From Lineus longissimus (taxonomy: Eukaryota; Nemertea; Pilidiophora; Heteronemertea; Lineidae): a stretch of 64,000 nucleotides of DNA. The number at the start of each line of letters is the position of its first letter. Position 1 is the first letter of the stretch. This document shows, piece by piece, positions 33,943 to 45,870 of this stretch. The notes under the pieces are model-generated. The model had not been told where the DNA came from, did not search any database, and saw only the letters and a list, made by a program, of their open reading frames with translations. The stretch lies in assembly GCF_910592395.1 (NCBI RefSeq), contig NC_088314.1, positions 13,390,001 to 13,454,000 of the forward strand, in the 5' to 3' direction. Made by a program: the position numbers and the translations under genes.

Positions 33943-34040
33943 ATGCAAAAGTGTTCCATAGGTAAGTTTGAATGACACAAAATGCCCATTTCCTTACAAG
34001 AAATGGCCATTTTGTTAGTTCATACTTACCTATGGAACAC
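33943..34040 (-). repeat. DIRS internal complementary region
   Basis: This 98-bp stretch is the exact reverse complement of the right end of the element joined directly to its left end. Positions 33,943-33,984 match the left end (from ATTTTGTGTCATTC), and 33,983-34,040 match the right end (GGCCATTTCTTGTAAGGAAA and on). The join lies at TG 33,983-33,984. In the accepted DIRS model such a region templates the closing of the circular cDNA. Its two outer arms are also inverted copies of each other (GTTCCATAGGTAAGT / ACTTACCTATGGAAC). Confidence 0.97.
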
Positions 34041-34087
34041 GGCCCTCCCGCCGTCCCCACAAACGGGACATACTCTTTATTAACGCT

Positions 34088-34259
34088 CAAGAGTAAAGAC
34101 TAAATATGGCGGCATGAGATCGGCGCGATCTCGCGGGATCGGTCAGGGCGCCGCCTGGCGGCCGAGCTGTTAACTCAGTTCTCCCTTTAGAAAATTAAAG
34201 GGATACTCTTGTGTTTGAGCCCAAATGGAGTAACATGCAAAAGTGTTCCATAGGTAAGT
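34088..34259 (+). repeat. DIRS right inverted terminal repeat
   Basis: Inverse of the left repeat over 172 bp with one difference. Outside it, 34,260-34,298 is the unique right end (TGAACTAACAAAATGGCC...), unlike the left end, so the terminal repeats are non-identical at their tips as in DIRS elements. Confidence 0.97.
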
Positions 34260-34298
34260 ATGAACTAACAAAATGGCCATTTCTTGTAAGGAAATGGG

Positions 34299-34965
34299 CA
34301 ATTTTTTGTATAGATCTAAATCAGCCACAAAGAGTTAGAATGAAAAAATAATGGCACAGCACACAGGTTGATTGTTGGCTACACACACATTGTAAATGTC
34401 AAAGCCTACTATTGATACACACCGAGAAATGGTCCGGACAAACATTTTGAGTAGCGCCCCCTATTTCAGCCAGAAAGGGTTAAAATGAAAAAATAATGGT
34501 GCAACGCACAGGTTCATTGTTCGATACACGCACCCTGTTAATATTAAAAGCCTATTATCGATAGGCATCGAGAAATGGCCTGGACAAATTTCTTGTATAG
34601 AGTCCCCTCTATATCAGCCACGAAGGGTTAAATTGACAAAATTATGGTGCAGCGCACAGGTTCATTGTTGGACACATGCACCTTGTTAATATGGAAAGCC
34701 TACTATCACTAGGCAGTGAGAAATGGCCCGGACAAACGTTTCGAATAGCGCCCCGTATATCAGCCACAAAGGGTTGAAATGAAAAAATAATGGCACAGCG
34801 CACAGGTTCATTGTTGGATACACATATCATGTTAATATGAGAAGCCTACTCTTGCTAGGCACCGAGAAATGGCCCGGACAAACTCAATTATGGACGGACA
34901 GACGGACGGACGCCGTCAATGACGACAATACCCCGAAGGCCGATATTCGGCCTCGGGGTAAAAAC
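34299..34965 (-). repeat. ~146-bp tandem array, right part, with family B head
   Basis: The array units continue (GAGAAATGG starts near 34,423, 34,569, 34,718 and 34,863). The last unit ends in a GGAC-type microsatellite (34,893-34,914). After it comes a near-perfect hairpin, ACCCCGAAGGCCG / TCGGCCTCGGGGT, at 34,930-34,959 and then AAAAA. Read on the minus strand this is a head like that at 4,018, so the array is the core of a family B-type element that lies on the minus strand. Confidence 0.8.
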
Positions 34966-35209
34966 TAATCAAATGACCGTGAAAGTCGTGCCGTTTTCCA
35001 TGTTCGCCACTGTAACAGAAACTGGCCTTTGCTCCGTCCATAGCTCCAAATGCATTCGGCCATCATCTGACAATGTAATCCAGTAGCTGAATTGATATAT
35101 GCTTTTATGTAATATAATGACTGTTCCTGATCTATAAAAAAACTTTAGTCGATCAGGAGATATTTATTAATTGCTTCATCTTGCGACATCATTACTCATT
35201 AGCCAGAAG
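34966..35209. other. Unique stretch
   Basis: Nothing recognisable. Confidence 0.5.
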
Positions 35210-35840
35210 AATTGTGCTGTATGACCAAGAGGTATGTTGTCTCTGCCATCACATTCTTTCTTTAGATCCAGTCAGTGGCCATGGATAGACAGCTGACGCA
35301 GCAGCTGTATGACTGAAAGGCTGTTGTTTCTGCTGTAACATGCTTTCTGTAGATCCATTCAGTGGAGAAGGTAGATTGCTGACACTGCTGCTGTATGATC
35401 GAAAGACAGCCGTTTCTGCTCTCATATTCCTTTTGGAGATCCAGTGTTTTGCAATAGGTAAATGGTTGATACTACACTCTTAAAATAGAGTAGTAAAAAA
35501 ATTACTATATTATAAAAATTTGTTACTACTCTGGTAGTTCCTATTGTACAAACTGTGAAATTAGTTGTTTTAAAATACTATGTAGTAATTTTAAACCATT
35601 TTAATGGTAATTTGTAATAAATGGTTAGTTTCACTACCATTTTTTACTGATTTCACCATTGGTGCATTATTAGGAACTACCAGATTTGTTGTTTTTGCTC
35701 ATAAATTCTGAGAGTGTACTGCTGTACGGTACATGTATGACTGAAGGGCAGTCGGTTTTTTGCTGTCGTATTCCTTCTGGAGATTCAGTCTGGTGCAATG
35801 AAAGATGGCTGGCACCACTGCTGTTCGACTGAAGGTCATG
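35210..35840 (+). repeat. Degenerate ~90-110-bp tandem repeat
   Basis: Units contain CTGCTGTATGACTGAAAGGC, TTTCTGCTGT and GGAGATCCAGT in order. Copies start near 35,215, 35,300, 35,385 and 35,720. One unit is split by the MITE at 35,475-35,716. Confidence 0.75.
35475..35716 (+). mobile_element. 242-bp TA-flanked MITE
   Basis: The ends CACTCTTAAAAT and the inverse of ATTCTGAGAGTG form short inverted repeats flanked by TA. Removing the element and one TA joins GTTGATAC-TA-CTGCTGTACGG, which aligns base for base with the neighbouring tandem unit GCTGACACTGCTGCTGTATGA. The interior is full of TACTAC/GTAGTA and ACCATT/AATGGT words in both orientations. Confidence 0.85.
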
Positions 35841-36040
35841 TCCATAAATTGATGGATTTCTTAGTGACAGTCCTAAACTCATTCAAATTCTGCAATTTCA
35901 GTTGTGATTTAAATGCAAACATATCAATAATTACATTGTAACAGACAAATCAACACGATGAGCAGGATTACCAAAAATATCTTTAGTCTCATTGTTACCA
36001 GAACATTGTAAGGTATATGTACCAGTACTACAATTCATAT
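35841..36040. other. Unique AT-rich stretch
   Basis: Nothing recognisable. Confidence 0.5.
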
Positions 36041-37360
36041 ACAGCTCAAAATTATTCATACCCCTTAAATATTTGACGACATTTGCACAGTACCAATGAT
36101 GTGACCTATCAAATTGGTCAATCTCCTGACCGTCCTTAACTTCATGATTGAAAGCTTCTGAAATATTTCAAAAATATCATGCAAAATATTGTTATCTCAA
36201 AATATCATGAAAAGCCTTTTCCGACATTGAAAAAAATGAAAAACGACTGAAATATGAATCTGCATAAAATTGAGAGAACAAAGGTGAAGAAACCATTCAG
36301 GATTTTCTTTTCATTTCTGTGATATTTGATAATATCGAAAATATCAAACATATGATACGTGTAATTTCATGAGATTTTGGGTTCATCTTGTACTTGTACA
36401 TGTAGCTCTTGACAAATAACATACATGTATACTGGCAAGGAATCACTTCTCCGTCAATTTTCTTCGCTGATATATTCCACATAGATGAGCTCAAATCATA
36501 TTTTATTGAGGTTTGATATGCTCATTGATATTCAAATATCTCAAAAATGAGGCAAGATTTTTTTTAACTTCCTTCATGATCCATCCTTAGACACTTAATA
36601 ATTTCAGAGCCAAGTGATTTTTCATAAATACCTAGATATTGAGTTAAAAAAACCAGGAGTTTCATTAAATTTGATATTTTAATATATCATGATAATTTCT
36701 ATCTATCTATCTATGTATCACATTTGTATAGCGCCCTTATCAGTCCTATATTGGGCCGTTCAAAGGCGCTTAACAAAAACAGAGTCTCTATAAGAAGTAT
36801 ATAGTCTTTGACAACAATAAACAATTCTAATGTTCGTAATGTTGTTGAAAAAGGTGGGTCTTCAGGAGTGTCTTAAAAGTTGTGATGGAGTCCGCATTTC
36901 GAATATTACTAGGGAGGTCATTCCAGAGTGCTGCTGCGGCACACTGGAATGTACGCTCGCCAAATCTAGTCTTTGTGCGCGGGAGCACTAGCGAGATGGT
37001 ATCTGCTGATCAAAGTACTCGCCGTGACTGACGGATCTCTAAAAAGCCAGACAGGTACTTGGGGGCCTGTCCTCGCATGGCTTTGAAAGCTAGCAGAAGT
37101 ATCTTAAAATTTACCCGACTGACAATGGGCAGCCAATGCAGTTCACGTAAGACTGGCGATATGTGGGCGAATTTCGCAGTACGCGTGATTATCCTCGCAG
37201 TACGCGTGATTATCCTAATTTAAAATCTGTTGAGAAGCTTTTGTTAGAAAGGAGATGTGACCTTTGTAAGATGATATGTCACATCGCGACAGCCGGAATC
37301 TGCTTATTGTGAGTATAAGGTAAAAAAACAAGTGTGTGAATATTTTTGAGCACAACTATA
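36041..37360 (+). mobile_element. Possible Tc1-type non-autonomous element
   Basis: The left end TACAGCTCAAAATTATTCAT and the inverse of the right end (AATATTTTTGAGCACAACTA) share CTCAAAA-TATTCA and are both at TA sites. The interior is AT-rich, with many AATATC/GATATT words, and holds another repeat at 36,697-37,216. No transposase is seen. The pairing of the ends is plausible, not certain. Confidence 0.4.
36697..37216 (-). repeat. Interspersed repeat with (ATCT)n tail
   Basis: It begins with a short (ATCT)n run, then GTATAGCGCCCTTATCAG and CAAAGGCGCTTAACAA, and continues through GGAGGTCATTCCAGAGTGCT and CTTGGGGGCCTGTCCTCGCA. I recognise this as the kind of widespread retroposon remnant common in fish and marine invertebrates, with the simple-repeat end as its 3' tail (so on the minus strand). 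The far end carries a 20-bp tandem duplication (GCAGTACGCGTGATTATCCT). Confidence 0.55.
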
Positions 37361-40015
37361 GCATCACAGTCAACTAATTGTGAATGTTGTGTGATTGATT
37401 GATGTCATTTCTAAGTTATGCCTCCTCAATAGAAAGCATTTGGTTTGACTGAGACTGACCCATATGTATCCCAACCCCAATAAATCTCCACAAGCTCCAA
37501 TAATCAGAAACAATATTGGATGAGAAAATCAGCCAAGAGATGAATCAATTTGAACAACATGAGCCACCACACTGACTCACCACGAATAACCAACAATGAT
37601 TTGGTTATATATATGTATATGGTCACTTGTTTGACAAGCCAGTTTCAATGATTTGGAGGTGCAATGGTCAAGTTGCTTAGATCTGTGGGTAGCAGTCAGT
37701 AAAGCAACACTTGACTTAGCAAGCAACACAGCCATTTGCTATTCCAGACATGTTTTCATCCTGGGCCTGCAGTGGAGCATCACTCAACTGAGCATGCACT
37801 AGAGCCACCCGCTATTCCTGACATGTCTTCAAGGCTGTCAACCACTGCCTATAAATGGCAGATTTCCCAGCTGAGAACAAACAAGTGCAGGCACCACTGA
37901 ATACAAAGATATTCTCACCAGCTTTCCGTTGCATTCTACTTAGCATTTCTATGAATGTGAAGTCTTTCAAATGACAATCGCGGTGGATATTGGCACGGAT
38001 GTGAGTGGATGCCATAGAAGGTGACCACACTGTGCATACATGTGCATGATATAAACCATAAAAACAGTTTCTTGTAACAGCAACAGAACCTCATCTGCAG
38101 ATATGCGTGTTGAAAAGTTTCTTCACTCTAGAATGTCTAGTAGGCAGTTATGCATATAACAGTATCAAAGCACAGAACCATATTGGCCGTACTCTAAACC
38201 TTAACTATGGCCTTTTTTAAGCCTGATTTTGATCACTCCTTCTAGTATTTACTCTCCGTGACCCTTAATTGTACTGATGGTTATGAGAGCCACAGGGACG
38301 AGGCAGTGTTTACCTCAGGCACAAACTTATGTTGATGCTAAAAAAAGTTTACTGCAGTACCATTCGAGAATCTTATAATGTCACTGGCAACATAAAAAGT
38401 AATGTTGTTTTAATGTACATTTTGTATTTTCTTCTTTTGGTCAGCTAAATCTAACTGGTACCGTAAGGCCAAGTGAAAGAATCCGATGTGCTATCAAATT
38501 CATCCCATAATTTCAGGTGCTTCCAAACCATACAAGCAGACAAAACAATGATGCACTGTGTCACTGCCATGTGGCACAATATCTCAAGCAGTCGAAAAGG
38601 TGAGATTTGATCTGTGGAGCAAATGTCAAAGTCTGTCTCTTAATGGTGGATTACTCAACAAAAGGCACTTGTCACATAGCATAACTAATTTGGATAAACT
38701 AGACAATAATAGATATCAGTATGAAGTAATCGAGTAAGGTTGACAATGTAAATAAATAGCGCAATTGACAACCTATCCCAGAGACTTGACAACAAAAAAT
38801 GCAATACACACATGCACGCTGAACATAGCGTGATGTAGCCAACAGGGGACAGTTTATCCAAGAAAAAAAGTTTTTTAAATCAGCGATTGTGGTCTTAAGC
38901 ATGGTTCCCACTCAAAATTATTTTGAACTGTTTGACCTCTAAAATCTCACCTGTGAATATGGCAAAAAGTAAGTAAACAACGACTTGAAATGTGTGGAAT
39001 GTAGAATTTTGTTAAACATGGAAGTGCACTGCACAATAAATGAAAAGTATGGCAAGTACATCTCTGCATATTTATTTGTCATGCCAAAATGGTCGAACCT
39101 TTTTTTGCTGATATTCATGTTATGTGACAGCCTGACGGTCCCTAAGCAGTCTCAGAATCTGCATTTATGGAACATGCTGACTAATCAGATCATGATTGAG
39201 TGGTGGTGGTGTCAGATCTGCTGTCTATTTCAATAACTCCATATTAATACTCCCTTCCCAAGCAAAAAAGGAGCACATTATTAAACCTTTGGCATTCAGA
39301 TCACAATTCAGACACCTGAACCTCAAGATAATCCTCCCCTGAATGATACTTAAAAATCAAAATGAAGTGTTGTAATTGCAATCATCATATGACCCATGAC
39401 GCTAAATTTGCTGGTAAGTTGCCAGGTCTAGTCGTATTTTTTATACTGAATACTGCTCAAAACTAAGCTACCTTATATGTTGTTTCTGAGAATACGACAT
39501 CAATGATTTAAATTTAAGACAAGAGTTTTTAATGCCTTATGGATATCTTGGAGTGAAATTGATATCATCTGATTTTTTTCACCTTGAGAACCGAGATGGT
39601 TGCATTATTTCATATCACAATCCAATATTGTTTAGCATGTCGGATACTAGTACCGCATCCTTACTCACCATCCCACTTTCAATGGTATCATGATCTTCGG
39701 ATCCCAAGCTCATAGAATGTCCGTTGGAAGATCTGATTCTGATAAAATTGGCAACAAAGCACTATTTCTCACTTAGAATTTTGACATAATTGCCTCGTAT
39801 GGAATAAATTTATCAATGCTATTAATGTGTAGTGTGGTTTATCTTCTCATATTCAGCAATTGTGAATATGGATGATCATGCTTTATAGAGTTTCATGATC
39901 AATATAATTTATTTGGTGTGTTCTGCTATAAATCACATGCCTGCTGTTATGAAAATGACTTTTGCAATATCTTTGTACATGTCATTTGTAATGGAATCCA
40001 ATACATGTAAGTCTT
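37361..40015. other. Unique non-coding stretch
   Basis: No gene, RNA or repeat recognised. The few open frames lack coding character. Confidence 0.5.
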
Positions 40016-41047
40016 CCCTCGCCCTAACCCAGTAGATTGGGACTACTGAAACCCCACCGGTTACAACTGGGACACCACTGGTACTACTGGTACTCCACTG
40101 GTCCTTCACTGGGGAAAGTTATATAAAATTAAGTGAACAACTGGAACTACTGTTATACCCCTGGCACTACTGGTATATACCGCTGGAACACCACTGGAGA
40201 AACTTATACCACTGGTGCTTTCTGCTGACCTTGCAAGGAGGCAGTCATTTTGCCCCTTCTTTTTCAAAAATTGGGGGAATCTTGAAAGTATCTTTATACC
40301 TTTATGTGCCAATATCTACAACATTTGCCACTGATTCCCCAGGCACATTTTGAAGGGTCTGTTTGGTGGATTTATTTCTTTACTAGGAAAATTGGAATGC
40401 TCCAAGTCCTATGATGATCCCAATGAGTTGCCCCAGACTCTGTTCTGTGAAACGTATGTGCATGATTTATGCTCCCGCTACATGTACCTTTGAAGATGAG
40501 AAGGGGGTTTACTCTCAAACCTCTTGGTATTAACCTTGGCACGGGTTGGGCGTGGGGGTTTGGGTGCTGTTGACTGTACATTCACTGTAAAATGATTTTG
40601 CTTGGAATCCAGATTATCACCTGGTGGTTCTGAACCACCATCTTAAATCCTGAATCCTGATACTCTACTGGTACTCCACTGGTACTCCACTACTGGCACT
40701 ACTGCATGGATACCAATGCAGTTATTTGTTAACCACTGGTAATACACCGGTACTACTGGTACTCCACTGGTACAACACTGGCACTACTGGGTCCCCCTAA
40801 TCAATGTTGACCTCTGACCCTAAACCCAGATGGCATCCAGTGTAAATCGGGTAGAAACCAGTGTAGATCCAGTGTACATCTGTGCATGAATTATTTAAAT
40901 GAACTACTGGATCCACGCTAGGTTTGGGACTGGATCATCCCTGGTCATCACTGATACTCCACTTGTGCATCACTGGGAATACTGGTTTGTCACTGGCGCG
41001 CACTTCTTGAACTATACTGGATTTTCCTTGGACCCCCCCCCCGGACT
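40016..41047. repeat. CCACTGGTACTACTGG-type repeat element
   Basis: Two blocks (40,030-40,220 and 40,660-41,030) consist of degenerate CCACTGGTACTACTGGTACT words. They also include the reverse word CCAGTGT/CCAGTAG at the ends, so the sequence is partly self-complementary. About 400 bp of other DNA separate the blocks. Weak inverted ends (CCCTCGCC / GGTGAGGG) suggest one element. Confidence 0.55.
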
Positions 41048-42259
41048 ATGGTGAGGGTTTGATCAAAGATGACTCATTTTCAGTATAGAATGTGAGAGAT
41101 TGTTAGGTCAAGGTGTCTTTTAAGCCCCATTCTTAAATTTTGGACATTGATATTGCCCTTCCATGCCTGTTTGGTGTTATAACTTCAGGTGTTATAACTT
41201 TATCAAAATGCTAATTCAGGTGAAGATTTGGAACAGACTGGTTAGATTGCAGGATAAACTTTAGATTGGCACTTGAAGTTGTTGTGTGTTCTAATACATA
41301 AAACATTTCACTCTATTTAATGAATACTTTATTAGACACTAGATAAATTGAAAACATAGGTAATGAAGAGTCAATTAATAAGGTCACAGAACTAAATAAA
41401 TATATTTTACTCTAATCATCTTGTGCAAAAATAAGGGATGTGGTAAGAAATCATGAAATTGCATTGCATGTCCTTATAGATTCCTTAAGTTGAGACCAGG
41501 CTATCCTCATTCATATGTCTCCAGTATCAGATGACCACACAATACATGTCCATGTATTTGGAGGACATGCCATTAGCACAATCATTTGTTACAGAATAGT
41601 GGGAGTGTGTACAATTAGCTGCATACCCTCTGGTACATTCGTTGCTCGAGGTGAATAGCTAATTCATGCCTTGACCGTGCTCGCGTTGTTAGTTGTTAGT
41701 GGCGTCACGGTCAATTAGTGATCATAAAGAGAAGTAATCGGGCATAACGTGTACCGTAGGTGTTTGAGTGGTCATTAAAATGCTGCTGCTGCCGTGACAA
41801 GGAAATTAATTAAAGACTGACGTTGTCTCAGTTGCTTGCACACAGTTTTCTCCCTATGATGGCGGCTGTTCTATCAAAGTTTTATTTATTAGGTTGGCTC
41901 CAGGTCGCCTGATTAAGGTGAATCAGACGATTGGTTTGCTTCAACCACTGTGCAGAATATCTTCAGACTAGATGAAGGTGGTCACATGACCAGTAATGTC
42001 ATTTGGGCCGCCACAGTGGCATACAACAAAAATGCATATGCCGAAGAGGAAGAGGGTTAATCTGAAGGTGTGCAATAGATGTTGATCAGTAAAGAAGAAT
42101 AGTAGGATTCCTTATTAATCATTAGCTTGGTAATGAGCATGTCACTGTGGATGAACGAGTGACCGACTGTGATCTCTAAGGAGAAGTGTTTCGGATGGTC
42201 ATTGAGTCTGATTCTGTAGCATTCACGAATAATGAGTGTTGCAGCTACTGCAGCATTGA
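41048..42259. other. Unique stretch, possible regulatory block
   Basis: No gene. Positions 41,670-42,060 are more complex and CpG-richer than their surroundings, with GATGGCGGC (YY1-like), TGATTAAGG and TCACATGACC motifs. It might be a conserved non-coding element, but this cannot be tested from one sequence. Confidence 0.3.
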
Positions 42260-43510
42260 AATGGAACTATTTATGACTTATGACTTTGTTGATCTTCACG
42301 CCTGATAACATGTTATGAAGAGGAGCTGTTTATCACCATTCTCCAAAGCAGACATAATTTGCAAGCAAATATTCTCTCTGCCAGATTAGCTTCTGCATTG
42401 TGACGTCACTGTACATTATACATTCCATAGCGTAGTGTAATCAGACTGAAAATGGCTGTGACCTCAGTTTTGTACTCATTACAAAAAAAAGAATGTCCTT
42501 TGAAATAGAAATCATATCAACTAAAATCTTTAAATGTATCATTTTAAACAAGTCACCAACCTCAGTGTGACTGGAGAGCCTGAGCCTAGGTCATTTGCGG
42601 GCAATGGCTGTCAAATTAAGCAGGGACGGAATCACGTCATCAAATATAGACTTCTGGTCCTGCACAAGGAGGCCAATTTATAACCTGTGACCTAGTTGGC
42701 CTTGTTCCTGATGACATGTTATGGAAAAATGAGGAGGAGCTGTTTATGACCTATTTCGTCTACATGCCTTGCTCCTGATGACATATTATGGAACAATGAG
42801 GAGGGGCTGTTAATGACCTGTGACCTATTTGGTCTACATGCCTTGCTCCTGATGACATGTTATGGAACAATGAGGAAGAGCTGTTTATGACCTAGCTGGT
42901 CAGCATGCCTGTTGCCTGATAGCCCAATAAAATAGGCTTTGATCCGCAATGCTGTACATCGCCGCCTCGAAAAAATCCAAGAATTCCAGCCATATGCAAT
43001 TTAGCCTACTGCCCAGGCTCTATAATATATTTACTATGTATTGCCCGTGCATAGAGCTGTTTTTTTCAGGATAGTTGTTTGGAGGATGGACAGACTATCA
43101 TAGCGCTATTTTTAGGAATGACCAGATGTTCATTGGGTGCACATCCTATGTTATTTTCGAATCAGCCGATTTGTGATGTTAGGCGTCCCAAGGGAATAAT
43201 TAAGTGATAAAGTTGTTTACTTTCGGCCTGGCAAATGAAACGCCACCATTTGTGGCCAATTCCCATCCCATTTGTAGTGGGTGGGCCAGCGCCAATCTAG
43301 GTTCTTGGTAGCAATATATGTTATGGCACGATGATAAATAGCTCTTTGTGACCTTTGACTTGATGGTCTGCATGTTTGCACGGCGGATCCTGATAGCTTA
43401 ATTGTGCTGGAATAATTTGAAGAACATGATTAAGACCTATTACCTCATTTGTCTACATGTTTCGGAAAAGTGAGAAGAACCTGTTTATGACCCACAACCT
43501 AGCTGGTCTA
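42260..43510 (+). repeat. Degenerate ~80-bp tandem repeat
   Basis: The clearest copies (42,680-42,930) repeat GCTCCTGATGACATGTTATG, GAACAATGAGGA, GAGCTGTTTATGACC and TGGTCTACATGCC three times or more. Diverged copies lie at 42,270-42,340 and 43,330-43,510. Unrelated DNA lies between. No coding role is seen. Confidence 0.8.
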
Positions 43511-45429
43511 CACATCTGGGTGAACACAGCTTACTAATGATGCATACTGATAGGAAGGTCACGATTGCACCTGCCCTCTGGTGCGTAAGTTATTCCTACA
43601 TGTCCTATGCTTTCTATAGGCTTTGTTCCTACCAGAGACACCAAAAAAGGTAAAGGGAATGTAGGAAATGACTTCTCTGATCAGTTTCTGTAGACTACTT
43701 GCATTTGAGCCAAAAATCTGTTCTTGATCCTTTCACACTTGCACTATTTGAATATTCACCACTACATTAGAAACCTCAGACATTTTATATAGTAGGTTCC
43801 ATTTAACCTTGCCAAAGGGGGCAGATTAGTCGTTTGTTTTCAACCAGATTTTAATTTCATGTTTTGTCATATTGGGTCTTTTTGAAATAATAAAATAATG
43901 TAGCTTTTAGTATTAGTATTATGAAAGGCAATAATGAAGGTATTTTTGTTTTCACAGTTTTTACTTTTGTAAAACATTTTTATCAGTAAAGGAAGCCAAG
44001 GGAAGGCAAAAATTATTTTATTGTTAGGTTTTACTGGAAACCAATACATGTAGAAGCTGCTGTTATTTGGAATCTTAGTAAACCTTAGAACCAATTCTGA
44101 GCTACGTCCTAAAAGAAGATTGTTCTGCGAAAATCTCAGCAAATCATTTTCGACTGGTAAATTTCCCAAGCTCGCCAATATCGCACTGGTGAACACAATC
44201 AATGATTGGACCTCGGTTGTGTCTGGTGTGTGGAGAACAAAACAAATGAGATACTTATTGCCTCTGGGACTGTCTGACAGAGCAAGTCATCAAACAAAGT
44301 TGTCCAGAACTATGAATGCAGCAACTCATGCATAATGGAAGCTGCGATTCTGGAGAAAAGGCTATCGTGGGTCACAGTTCTTACACGTCCAATCATGACC
44401 ATGGAAATGGACTGGATAAATCATGTGTCATGCCTAAGGGCTGCTGTGGGTCTCATTCCATGAGGTTTTAGCCTTGTGGTGAATAGTGAATATCGTAAAG
44501 TCCTGAACATTCGATCAAAAGAAAAGGGAATTCGATCTCATATAATGTGAGCGCTCCTATGTTGATCTACTTGGCAGTCTATTAAGGTCAGCTGTGGAGA
44601 TTTAGACCAAAATGAAAATATTGAGATGACACTCAATATTCCATGAAATCACCAGTATGTGCATTACTATCGATTTACATGCATATCATCTGAATCAAAA
44701 ATTTGCTTTTAATTGCACAGCTTTTAAAGTGCTGTTTGATGACTCTTTCAAGATAAATTATCTTGAGTGTGGCGAAGGGAATGTGTATGTCTCTTCAGAC
44801 AATGAGCTTCAGTCATTCTATGTTTAGTCAGGCAAGGAAGCTTCTTTAGGCCAGATGGCTTCATGATATAGACCTCATAATATCATACAGTTGAATGACA
44901 AGTCATTCGTTAAAAAATCTGAATATCTGATCTGGGATGGATTTTCGGTCATCACTGATCAGTCCAAAGCCACAATGCGGCCAAAGGTTACCACAAATGA
45001 TGTAGGACAAACGCAAGCCAAAGAACGTTACCAAACACTTTTTTGTCTGCCGTCATTGCTTAGATGTATCCGGGATGTACAGTCCAAATCCAGGATGTTT
45101 GGTCCCATTCCTGTAGCTCTTGGCTGTTCTACAGAAATAAAACTTCCATTTCTTATGTTTTCATGATGTAGGCGACAGAAATTGCCTCGTTTTCATAGGA
45201 TTTATCATATACCCTAGGTGAAGTGATCCGGCAGACAAGACCATGAAAACCTCCCAAAAGTGTCCCAAAAATGCATTCAAATTCAACCAAAATAACGGAC
45301 AGTGCTCCAGGGACCAGCTTTTATAACTTGACAACACAGACCCCGCTGCTCTTCATAACTTTGCAGACTTTATTTTGAGAGTAAGAGTAGTCAGGCATTG
45401 TTCACCAGTGTTCCATCTTTAAACATCTT
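43511..45429. other. Unique non-coding stretch
   Basis: AT-rich, with no recognisable gene or repeat. Confidence 0.5.
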
Positions 45430-45870
45430 TGAACATGATCTGTTTGCTATTCTCCCAGTCATATCTGTCTGTCAGAGCTGATGTCTGTCACATGATTCAA
45501 CCAACCTACATGTAGCAGGCACAAATTGCTATTCTCAAAGTCATTCCTATCTGTCAAAGCCGTCGACGCATGACTTGACTCTGACTCTGAGAGCTGTTCT
45601 GACAGTTATAATATTAGTAATATTGGTCTGTCAGACCTGTCACCGTATAATTCGACTTTGACTTGACTTGTGCTCAGGTTGCTATTTTCATTGTCATATC
45701 TGTCTGTCAGCGCTGTGACCACCTGACTCAACCTTGACTTGTCTGCAGAGGCTAAAGTAGCTATTATCCCAGTCATTCCTACATGTATCTGTTAGAGGTG
45801 TCATTGCAGGTCTGGACTCAGGCTCAGGTTGCTATTCTCCCCATCATGTCTTTCTGTCCCAGCTGTCAGC
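45430..45870 (+). repeat. Degenerate ~80-100-bp minisatellite
   Basis: Repeated blocks GCTATTCTCCCAGTCAT, ATCTGTCTGTCAGAGCTG and TGACTTGACTCTGACT recur about five times, with unit starts near 45,448, 45,529, 45,680, 45,760 and 45,829. Confidence 0.75.

Larger units (their letters stand above)
27746..34298 (+). mobile_element. Full-length DIRS-like retrotransposon
   Basis: A tyrosine-recombinase retrotransposon of about 6.55 kb. It holds, in order, a left inverted terminal repeat, a Gag-like ORF, an RT/RNase H ORF, a tyrosine recombinase ORF, an internal complementary region and a right inverted terminal repeat. DIRS elements copy through RNA and integrate a circular DNA by recombinase, without target duplication. 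The circle junction predicted from the internal complementary region fixes the borders at a shared CA (27,746-27,747 and 34,299-34,300). The target rebuilt from the flanks, TGGACCAATTTTTTGTATAG, matches the neighbouring array unit TGGACAAATTTCTTGTATAG. Terminal repeats differing at one of 172 bp and open ORFs indicate a recent insertion. Confidence 0.97.

Noticed and set aside
27746-34298. LTR retrotransposon or retrovirus
   Set aside because: Ends are inverted, not direct, repeats. There is no protease or DDE integrase, and a tyrosine recombinase is present instead.
27240-34965. CRISPR-like array because of regular ~146-bp units
   Set aside because: Whole units are repeated with no unique spacers, and the DNA is eukaryotic. 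It is a tandem core of a transposable element.
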